NCBI GenBank assembly: GCA_025360665.1
Contig: JANYBU010000104.1
Span: 1 to 6,728, forward strand
DNA from: Nitrospira sp.
GTDB taxonomy: Bacteria; Nitrospirota; Nitrospiria; Nitrospirales; Nitrospiraceae
Direction of reading: 5' to 3'
DNA length: 6,728 bases
The notes under the pieces were generated by a model that saw only the letters and a list, made by a program, of their open reading frames with translations, ran no database searches and was not told the origin of the DNA. Numbering within the stretch: the first letter of the stretch is position 1; each line of letters opens with the position of its first letter. Below are positions 1-5,212 of this stretch, piece after piece. Made by a program: the position numbers and the translations under genes.

Positions 1-526
1 CGACCACTTCTCGCATTGAAGCCTCGGCAGCTTTGCCGATCGTCTCATGGATTTCTGCGACGTTAAAGAGATAGTTCGCAGACTCTTTAATCTTGTATTG
101 CACGATGAATTCGATGGCCAGGATGTTCATGTCACCGGTGAGCATCAGGGCTTCTTGCGCCAGCATTTGCTGGCGGCCTTGCCGATCTGTGCGGAATCCT
201 ACCTCGATACGGTGGAGTTTTTGGACTTTCGGCTGCAGGACGGTTTCGATGAAGGGGATTTTTCCATGGGGGCCAGGGCCCACGGTTCGGACAGGGGCGC
301 CAAATCGTTTGACGACGCCTTCCTCATCCGGGGCGACGATAAACGCGCTCTGCCAGGCAAGAAAGATGAGCAGGCCTGCCAACGCGATGTTTCTGAAACC
401 GCTTGAGGGCATCAGATTCTTGAATGAGGGCATCAGATTCTTGAATTGCGATTGGGCCTGCCTGAGGGCATCCTCAAGTGGGTCGCGCTTCTTACTCCAA
501 GGATCTTCTTTGGGGTCCCAGACCAT
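1..526 (-). CDS. hflK: HflK, FtsH protease modulator (N-terminal 175 residues, runs off the window)
   Basis: The minus strand is open from ATG at 526 to the window edge and encodes the N-terminal half of HflK, an SPFH/band-7 membrane protein that with HflC forms a cage around the FtsH protease. It starts MVWDPKEDPW and has a charged cytoplasmic tail, one membrane segment at about residues 45-64 (NIALAGLLIFLAWQSAFIV), then the SPFH domain beginning APDEEGVVKRFG and continuing VGPGPHGKIPF, a form of the family's GPGLHWKLPF motif. The segment around LTGDMNILAIEFIVQYKI fits the conserved SPFH strand. The family is usually about 340-400 residues, so roughly half is missing off the left edge. No good ribosome binding site precedes the ATG; an in-frame TAG lies upstream and I see no better start. 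Residues 28-41 are a duplicated heptapeptide. It is transcribed away from arsR and is probably a housekeeping gene unrelated to arsenic. Confidence 0.9.
   Translation of the reverse strand, partial: MVWDPKEDPWSKKRDPLEDALRQAQSQFKNLMPSFKNLMPSSGFRNIALAGLLIFLAWQSAFIVAPDEEGVVKRFGAPVRTVGPGPHGKIPFIETVLQPKVQKLHRIEVGFRTDRQGRQQMLAQEALMLTGDMNILAIEFIVQYKIKESANYLFNVAEIHETIGKAAEASMREVV
404..445. repeat. Perfect 21-bp tandem duplication inside hflK
   Basis: Two identical 21-base units lie head to tail at 404-424 and 425-445. On the coding (minus) strand each encodes FKNLMPS, so HflK reads FKNLMPSFKNLMPS just before its membrane segment. The length is a multiple of three and keeps the frame. The ten-base core TGAGGGCATC occurs a third time at 463-472, but in a different reading frame of the gene, so it is not a third protein repeat. 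Confidence 0.95.
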
Positions 527-621
527 GTGAGGTATTCGTCCGAAGATAATTGCGGAGGATCTCTTCTATCACGTCACCTTAGCAGACTGTCAGAAGCTTA
601 CGCAATCAACATAATCTCCCG

Positions 622-651
622 TTGACCCATCATATATTCTTGATGTATAAG
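622..651 (+). promoter_or_regulatory. Putative sigma70-type promoter of the arsR-acr3-arsC operon
   Basis: A -35-like TTGACC (622-627) and a -10-like TATAAG (646-651) are separated by 18 bases. The -10 ends only five bases before the arsR ATG at 657, so transcription would begin at or within a base or two of the start codon and give a leaderless mRNA. The rest of the 130-base hflK-arsR gap (527-656) holds no gene I can support. The assignment rests on consensus match only. Confidence 0.5.
629..644. promoter_or_regulatory. Putative ArsR operator 1 (in the arsR promoter)
   Basis: ATCATATATTCTTGAT has the ATCA-N8-TGAT dyad geometry, 16 bp overall, of the ATCAA-N6-TTGAT boxes bound by many ArsR repressors. 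It sits between the -35 and -10 elements, where a bound repressor would block RNA polymerase. A second copy of the same geometry at 994-1009 strengthens the assignment. Confidence 0.6.
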
Positions 652-656
652 AAGGC

Positions 657-977
657 ATGCCTACGCTGTCGGGGAAAAATCGAGCGAAAACAGCTGAACT
701 GTGCCACGCGCTTGCAGATGAGACGAGGCTGGACATTCTCGATCGGCTCAAGGAGGGCGAGCGTTGCGTGTGTGAACTGACCGAGGCCCTTCAAACTGGA
801 CAGTCGCGTCTTTCTTTTCACCTAAAAGTACTTAAGGGTGCAGGCTTGATTCACGATCGTCCAGAAGGCCGCTGGATCTATTACGCAATCAATGCTGATG
901 CCGTCGAGGAGCTTGGGGATCTTGTGGCATCGCTCAAGACCGTGAGGAAGACGGTTCGGCCAAGTCCGCGCTGTTAA
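657..977 (+). CDS. arsR: ArsR/SmtB-family arsenite-responsive repressor
   Basis: This 106-residue protein has the usual length and winged-helix layout of an ArsR/SmtB repressor that leaves its operator when it binds As(III). The N-terminal helix carries ALADETRLDIL (residues 18-28), typical of the family. The sensing motif ERCVCEL places Cys37 and Cys39 at the start of the DNA-recognition region, matching the CVC arsenite site of the plasmid R773 ArsR type. The recognition helix is near residues 47-60 (TGQSRLSFHLKVLK), followed by the beta wing GRWIYYAI. ATG 657 is the only reasonable start, because an in-frame TAA lies at 648-650. The upstream GAAGG is just one base from the ATG, too close for normal Shine-Dalgarno use, which fits a leaderless transcript. 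The gene is intact although the acr3 and arsC genes behind it are broken. It probably represses itself through the box at 629-644 and acr3 through the box at 994-1009. Confidence 0.92.
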   Translation: MPTLSGKNRAKTAELCHALADETRLDILDRLKEGERCVCELTEALQTGQSRLSFHLKVLKGAGLIHDRPEGRWIYYAINADAVEELGDLVASLKTVRKTVRPSPRC

Positions 978-993
978 CTTTTTTGCGTGATTG

Positions 994-1009
994 ATCAATA
1001 AATCTTGAT
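994..1009. promoter_or_regulatory. Putative ArsR operator 2 (between arsR and acr3)
   Basis: ATCAATAAATCTTGAT is an exact ATCAA-N6-TTGAT dyad, the commonest form of an ArsR box, inside the 50-base gap between arsR (stop 975-977) and acr3. Its presence suggests acr3 had its own regulated promoter or that ArsR acts as a roadblock here. A -35-like TTGATC (991-996) overlaps the box, but the matching -10 region (around TATTCA, 1014-1019) is weak. Confidence 0.65.
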
Positions 1010-1018
1010 GAATTATTC

Positions 1019-1024
1019 AGGAGG
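1019..1024 (+). promoter_or_regulatory. Ribosome binding site of acr3
   Basis: AGGAGG is a full Shine-Dalgarno match ending three bases before ATG 1028. The spacing is short, but the site clearly decides this start. Confidence 0.75.
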
Positions 1025-1027
1025 CTC

Positions 1028-2116
1028 ATGGAGACGACGCTGACGGATGCGCCACCAGTAGTCGAGAAGCAACTGAATCCATTTGAGCGTTATCTGACCG
1101 TCTGGGTCTCGCTCTGTATGGCCGCGGGCGTGGTGCTCGGGCAGGTCGCCCCGGGCCTTGTCCACACATTGCGGACGATGGAGTTCGGCCAAGGCAGCCA
1201 TATCAATCTGCCGATCGCCGTGCTCATCTGGCTGATGATCGTGTCGATGATGATGAAGGTCGATTTCGCCTCGATTCGCCACGTCGGTGCGCGGCCGACC
1301 GGACTCGTCATTACGCTGTTCGTCAATTGGGTGGTCAAACCGTTTTCGATGCGTTCTTCGCGTGGCTGTTCTTCCGCTTCGTGTTTGCCGCGTGGATCAC
1401 GCCGGTCGAAGCCAATCAGTACATCGCAGGGGCGATCATCCTGGCCGCAGCTCCTTGCACCGCGATGGTGTTTGTCTGGAGTTATCTGACGAACGGGGAT
1501 CCTGCCTATACGTTGGTCCAGGTGTCCGTAAACAATTTGATCATGCTCGTGCTGTTTGCGCCGATTGTCGGCCTGCTGGTGAGCGGCGCCTCGTCGTTGT
1601 CCGTTCCCTTTGAGGTCTTGCTGTATTTGGTCCTGGCATTCATCGTGATTCCGGTGGCAATTGGTTGGGGACTCCGGGCCTGGCTCGTGCGCAACAGGGT
1701 CAGCGGTGGGTGGAATACGTGCTGTTACCGTGATTTGCCCCGGTCACCATCGCGGCACTGCTCCTCACCTTGGTCTTCATCTTCGCCTTTCAGGCCCAGA
1801 ACATTATGGGCAGACCGTTCATGTGGTGTTGATCGCAGTGCCCATCCTGCTCCAGGTCTATGTGAATGCTTCATTGGCCTATGGGCTCATGCATCGATTT
1901 CGTGTGCCCCATGCGATCGCGGCGCCGGGCGCGTTGATTGAGGCCAGCAAATTTTTTGAATTGGCGGTGGCGACGGCGATTGCTCTGTTTGGTGCCGAAT
2001 CCGGAGCGGCGTTGGCAACCGTGGTGGGGGTACTGGTGGAGGTGCCGGTCATGTTGTCGGTCTGTGGGATCTGCAATCGGACCAGGCATTGGTTCACGCG
2101 CGAGGCGGCCGCATGA
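1028..2116 (+). pseudogene. acr3: ACR3-family arsenite efflux transporter, broken by three -1 frameshifts and one stop
   Basis: Read through its lesions, this encodes about 363 residues of an ACR3 (arsB-like) As(III)/H+ antiporter of the inner membrane. It opens with NPFERYLTVWVSLCMAAGV and carries the TM4 cysteine motif AAPCTAMVFVWSYLT, then VQVSVNNLIML and, late in the protein, AAPGALIEASKFFELAVA, which includes the conserved Glu. The frame is lost three times. Near 1349-1352 ATGCGTTC replaces an expected ATGGCGTTC. Near 1697-1700 AGGGTCAG replaces an expected AGGGGTCAG. Near 1807-1810 ATGGGCAG lacks a base of an expected ATGGGGCAG. Each is loss of one base, best explained as a G, and together they return to the original frame. 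A TGA at 1731-1733 (CCG TGA TTT) sits where the family has Arg (LLPRFAP), so CGA to TGA is likely. The normally conserved Asn in ASNFFELAVA is Lys here. The gene ends TGA at 2114-2116, overlapping the arsC ATG. Either a recent pseudogene or sequencing errors. Confidence 0.88.
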
Positions 2117-2532
2117 AGCCGCGAGTCTTATTCCTCTGCACCGGCAACTCGGCTCGGAGTCAAATGGCGGAAGGTTGGTTGCGGCATCTGGCGGGCGGTC
2201 GCTATGACGTGTGCAGTGCAGGCACGCAACCAGTCGGCCTGAACCCCGGATCGATCGAGGCCATGGCCGAGGTCGGGATCGATATCGCACATCACTGATC
2301 CAAGCACGTCGCCGAGTATGCGACGCAGCCCATCGACTATGTGATCACGGTGTGCGATCGCGCCAAAGAGAGTTGCCCTCGTTGGTCCGGAGCCGTTCGA
2401 CTCATCCATTGGAATTTCGACGATCCGGCAGCCGTCACAGAGTCCGCCGAACAATGGCGACAAGTATTCCGACGAGTCCGAGACGAGATTGCTTCCTCCA
2501 TTTGCGAGTTCCTGGCCTCAGTTCCGGCATGA
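2113..2532 (+). pseudogene. arsC: Thioredoxin-coupled arsenate reductase, interrupted by TGA at codon 62
   Basis: The reading frame spans 140 codons, the normal size of low-molecular-weight-phosphatase-type ArsC, which reduces arsenate to arsenite with thioredoxin. It starts MKPRVLFLCTGNSARSQMAEG, holding the CX5R P-loop with catalytic Cys9 and Arg15. The redox pair in ITVCDRAKESCP is at Cys81 and Cys88, matching the Cys10/82/89 triad known from Staphylococcus aureus ArsC, and a DDP motif follows near residue 103. A TGA at 2296-2298 splits the frame between AHH and SKHVAEY. Homologues commonly have HHRSKH or similar, so a single C-to-T change in CGA is the simplest cause. Without readthrough only a 61-residue piece with the P-loop is made, without the redox pair. 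The ATG at 2113 overlaps the acr3 stop as ATGA, so translation was coupled. A GTG at 2341 could restart the tail but has no visible ribosome binding site. Confidence 0.88.
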
Positions 2533-2594
2533 TCCATCTTGCAGTGATGCTCCAGTCATAAGAGAGCGACGGGTTCGGGTCGATCTCATCGTGA

Positions 2595-2619
2595 CTGTTC
2601 TGCCCGCAACGGTGAACAG
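2595..2619. terminator. Weak inverted repeat between convergent arsC and pit
   Basis: CTGTTC (2595-2600) and GAACAG (2614-2619) form a six-base-pair stem with a 13-base loop in the 91-base gap between the convergent arsC and pit genes. There is no T-run on either side, so a role as a factor-independent terminator is doubtful. I see nothing else in this gap. Confidence 0.2.
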
Positions 2620-2623
2620 CCTG

Positions 2624-3766
2624 CTAGAGAACCCTGGTGAGGATGAGGTAAGCGATACAAGCGAGGAGAGCCGATGCTGGCAGCGTCACCACCCAAGCCA
2701 GGACCATGCCGCGAACCGTCGTCCAGCGCACGCTGTTCCAGCCTTTGAGAAGGCCGATTCCGATAATGGCCGAGCTGCTGATGTGGGTCGTCGAGACTGG
2801 CAGCCCAAGCGTTCCCGAGACCAGGACAAGTAAAGACGTGGTCAGGTTTGCGGATAACCCCTCGCTATGGTCCATGCGCGTGACTTTTTCGGCGAGCACT
2901 TCAGTTACGCGCAGCCCTCCGAAGTAACTGCCCAGTCCCATCGCCAGGGCGACCCCTCCGAAGGCGGCAAGCTGGGACGAAGCGCTGGACCATGCGGCGG
3001 TCGCACTGCCGAGCAGAAGCATGGCCACGATCTTCGGCGCGTCGTTCGTACCGCGGGCAAACGACGCAAGGCCGCTGGAGATCCAGTGAATCGTATCGAG
3101 TCCCACGACCAGTCCCTGTAAGCCGGCGCGGTCGCATTGAGAAGGCACCGCGATCACCGGCTGTCCGAAGTGTGCGGTTTGAAACAAGGTCCTCGTTTCC
3201 CCACGAGGATCGATCGCCACCAGCGCCCGCGAGGCTGGCATCACGCACAAGCAGGACCCTTCCCATTTCCTCGCGAGCGCGCGAACAGCTGGATGGATGA
3301 GCAGAGAGATCGTGAGGGCGAGGAACGGACTGAACAACAAAGGAAGAGCGATCTTCTTTCCAAGCGCGGACCAGATCAATCCTTCTCCGGCGAAGGTGAC
3401 CAAGCCGGTGCCGACGATGGCCCCGGTGAGTGCATGAGTCGTTGAGACAGGGAGGCCCGTGTGCGAAGCGAAGAGGACCCACGCCATCGCCCCGGTCAAG
3501 ACCGCCAAAGTGGCGGCCGGTTCGATGATCGTGCCGGACTGGATGAGACCATGGCTAAACGTATTGACCATCGCACGTGCAACAAAGGCAGCCACAGCTG
3601 CGCCGATCATTGTCCAAACAGTGCCCCAGGCGATAGCCGACCGATAATCGGTGACCCCGCTGCCAACTAAGGTCGCGATCGCTTTCGAGACGTCGTTGGC
3701 TCCATTTGCGAAGGCGAGAGCGAACACGAGAGCGAAGGCGAGCAGGGGGATGTCCATCGTAGCCAT
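2624..3766 (-). CDS. pit: PiT-family inorganic phosphate transporter
   Basis: This 380-residue, strongly hydrophobic protein is a PiT/Pho-4 family permease, which takes up phosphate (often as a metal-phosphate complex) with cations and generally cannot exclude arsenate. It shows the family's internal duplication: GANDVSKAIA (residues 22-31) with GTNDAPKIVA (239-248), and LPVSTTHALTGAIVGTGL (105-122) with LPVSTTHISSSAIIGIGL (322-339). A hydrophilic loop at about 163-212 joins the halves. I chose ATG 3766 because it overlaps the arsS stop as TAATG; ATG 3757 three codons later is equally possible, and an upstream ATG at 3823 would only add an arginine-rich tail inside arsS. No Shine-Dalgarno is visible, so translation probably depends on coupling to arsS. 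Its place as last gene of the arsenosugar operon implies a role tied to arsenate or phosphate handling, but the substrate cannot be read from the sequence. The frame is intact. Confidence 0.9.
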   Translation of the reverse strand: MATMDIPLLAFALVFALAFANGANDVSKAIATLVGSGVTDYRSAIAWGTVWTMIGAAVAAFVARAMVNTFSHGLIQSGTIIEPAATLAVLTGAMAWVLFASHTGLPVSTTHALTGAIVGTGLVTFAGEGLIWSALGKKIALPLLFSPFLALTISLLIHPAVRALARKWEGSCLCVMPASRALVAIDPRGETRTLFQTAHFGQPVIAVPSQCDRAGLQGLVVGLDTIHWISSGLASFARGTNDAPKIVAMLLLGSATAAWSSASSQLAAFGGVALAMGLGSYFGGLRVTEVLAEKVTRMDHSEGLSANLTTSLLVLVSGTLGLPVSTTHISSSAIIGIGLLKGWNSVRWTTVRGMVLAWVVTLPASALLACIAYLILTRVL

Positions 3767-4806
3767 TAGGAGGTGACGGATCCGCCGCAGGACGACCCAG
3801 AGCCTGCGGTGCAGCCGTAGCAATGGTTGCGCGTCGTGATCTGGCGCTGATTGAGTTGAACCGGATCAAAGTCGCGGATATGGGCGGGTGCACCATGGTC
3901 CACCGGCAGATCGAGCATCTGGTTAAAGTCGCAGTCGTAGAGGGTGCCATCCCAACTCACGGAGATCGTGTAGCGGCACATGACGCCAGCCGCGGCGGTG
4001 GGATTGAAGGCGTTGGCCAATCGCTCCATATACTGCTCGTAGTTGCCGCTCTCTAGGAGAAATTCAAGAAACCGGCTGATCGGCATGTTGGTGATCGTAT
4101 AGAGATGGTTGAACTCGACGCCATGGCGAGCCTGGAGTTCCTTTCGAAACTGCGTTTCGATGGTCTCTTGCTTGGGAGGGAGAAAGGCTCCTACCGGATT
4201 GCAGACGAGATTCAACGACAACTCGCTGCCAGGCTGGCCGTAGCCGAGTCGATTGAGGAGGCGAAGTGCCTGGATCGATTTCTCAAAAACGCCTTCACCC
4301 CGCTGCGCATCGGTCTGGCTGGCGCGGTAATAGGGCAGCGACGCGACGATTTCCACACGATGCCCGGCGAGGAACTCTGCCAAGTCCGCTTGGGACGGGA
4401 GGAGTAACACAGACAAGTTACATCGATCCATCACGTGGCGACCCAGTGCCCGGCTCTGTTCAACCAGCCAGCGAAAGTTCGAATTCAGTTCCGGTGCCCC
4501 ACCCGTGATATCGACCGTCGGAATATCGGTCTTGGCGAGAGCCCGGATGCACTGCTCCGCCGTTTCTCTGGACATGCGTTCGGTGCGGTCAGGTCCCGCA
4601 TCGACGTGACAATGTCTGCATGTCTGATTGCAGAGCTTGCCGACATTGATCTGAAAGACGGTGATTCCGATGGCGCGAAGCGGGAGCAGGCCGATGTGAT
4701 CGAGTTGTGTCTCGAAGGGGGGGTAGCTCGCTGTCCTCCCGAGCATCTTCAATTGTTCCGTTGGGGAGGCGAGGGGGCTATGTTGCCCCAGCAGGGTCAG
4801 CGCCAT
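3766..4806 (-). CDS. arsS: Arsenosugar-biosynthesis radical SAM protein ArsS
   Basis: The 346-residue protein matches ArsS, the radical SAM enzyme that transfers the 5'-deoxyadenosyl group of SAM to dimethylated arsenic, giving the precursor of arsenosugars. The 4Fe-4S cluster motif CNQTCRHC gives Cys59, Cys63 and Cys66 (CX3CX2C), followed by HVDAGPDRTE as in the family. TGGAPE (101-106) is the SAM-binding GGE-type motif. The C-terminal domain reads MCRYTISVSWDGTLYDCDFNQML with Cys277 and Cys292, and ends NHCYGCTAGSGSSCGG with Cys329, Cys332 and Cys340, a typical ArsS ending whose cysteines may bind further iron-sulfur clusters. Length is normal for the family. ATG 4806 is preceded by AAAAGGA at suitable spacing. 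It lies 49 bases after arsR2, and its TAA overlaps the pit ATG. With arsM three genes up it forms a two-enzyme route; later sugar-modifying enzymes are not in the window. Confidence 0.93.
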   Translation of the reverse strand: MALTLLGQHSPLASPTEQLKMLGRTASYPPFETQLDHIGLLPLRAIGITVFQINVGKLCNQTCRHCHVDAGPDRTERMSRETAEQCIRALAKTDIPTVDITGGAPELNSNFRWLVEQSRALGRHVMDRCNLSVLLLPSQADLAEFLAGHRVEIVASLPYYRASQTDAQRGEGVFEKSIQALRLLNRLGYGQPGSELSLNLVCNPVGAFLPPKQETIETQFRKELQARHGVEFNHLYTITNMPISRFLEFLLESGNYEQYMERLANAFNPTAAAGVMCRYTISVSWDGTLYDCDFNQMLDLPVDHGAPAHIRDFDPVQLNQRQITTRNHCYGCTAGSGSSCGGSVTS

Positions 4807-4829
4807 ACAATCCTTTTACTGAATGGTAA

Positions 4830-4873
4830 GACCGATCTGGGAATCGGTCACCCGATTAGCGTGCGTGACCGAT
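4830..4873 (-). promoter_or_regulatory. Mutually exclusive hairpins at the arsR2-arsS junction
   Basis: Read as minus-strand RNA, ATCGGTCAC (4873-4865) can pair with GTGACCGAT (4851-4843), a perfect 9-bp stem with a 13-base loop that contains the arsR2 stop codon. The same middle segment can instead pair with ATCGGTC (4836-4830), a perfect 7-bp stem with a 6-base loop. Only one can form at a time, as in attenuator or processing elements. There is no U-run after the second stem, and the arsS ribosome binding site lies outside it. The pairing is seen in the sequence; a regulatory role is inference. Confidence 0.45.
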
Positions 4874-5212
4874 GTTTACTAAAGCTGTTTCTGGAAACCG
4901 CAACTCACAGCAGCCGAAATCCAGGGCCTGGCCTTGCCTGTTTGCCAGGGCTCGTTGGATCGCGGGAGAGACTTTGTAACAAACCTGTTTGCCGTCCCGA
5001 TGCCCCTCGACCAGCCCCGAGTCTCGAAGAATACGGAGATGATGGGAGGCATGGGGTTGAGAGCACTTCAATTCCTGCACAAGATCCGTCACGCATTTTT
5101 CACCAATGAGCAAGGATTCCAAGATTCGCAGCCGCGTTTCGTCGCCCAGGGCCTTGAGAACCGTGGCGCATTGGCGCGGAGTCAGCATGTTGGCGCTCAA
5201 GGGGGCCTTCAT
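4856..5212 (-). CDS. arsR: ArsR/SmtB-family regulator of the arsM-arsS operon
   Basis: This 118-residue winged-helix protein is a second ArsR-family repressor, only distantly like the one at 657-977. It has ALGDETRLRILESL (residues 21-34), the recognition region LKCSQPHASHHLRILRDSGLV (48-68) and the wing GKQVCYKV (74-81). The arsenic-site cysteines differ from the CVC type: Cys40 is in GEKCVTDL and Cys50 in ELKCSQPH, and a C-terminal FGCCELRF adds adjacent Cys101 and Cys102. Regulators with this kind of C-terminal Cys pair occur beside arsM/arsS genes, and the pair may help bind trivalent or methylated arsenic; that is inference. ATG 5212 shares its A with the arsM stop (TGATG), and a GAGGGG about ten bases upstream serves as ribosome binding site. 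As second gene of the operon it would be made with ArsM and control its own operon; I found no clear ATCAA-N6-TTGAT box upstream of arsM. Confidence 0.9.
   Translation of the reverse strand: MKAPLSANMLTPRQCATVLKALGDETRLRILESLLIGEKCVTDLVQELKCSQPHASHHLRILRDSGLVEGHRDGKQVCYKVSPAIQRALANRQGQALDFGCCELRFPETALVNIGHAR

Noticed and set aside
47..530. Plus-strand open frames of 119 and 145 codons
   Set aside because: They are antisense shadows of hflK, whose minus-strand frame is open to the window edge and matches the family throughout.
492..572. A 26-residue minus-strand frame from GTG 572 with AAGG upstream, overlapping the hflK start
   Set aside because: It has a plausible ribosome site but no recognisable product and overlaps hflK in another frame; too short to support.
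1340..1815. Programmed -1 ribosomal frameshifting in acr3
   Set aside because: Three separate slips and readthrough of a TGA would be needed in one gene, with no proper slippery heptamers; the G-loss sites match family sequence exactly.
1287..2290. Several plus- and minus-strand open frames over acr3, including 1871-2290 on the minus strand
   Set aside because: Only the piecewise plus-strand frames give ACR3 membrane sequence; the others are arginine- and proline-rich shadows.
1731..2298. TGA recoded as an amino acid throughout the genome
   Set aside because: TGA is the natural terminator of acr3, arsC and arsM in this same window, so general recoding does not fit.
3769..3823. Longer pit start at ATG 3823
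   Set aside because: The added residues are an arginine-rich translation of the arsS end in another frame; the family match starts at the TAATG overlap.
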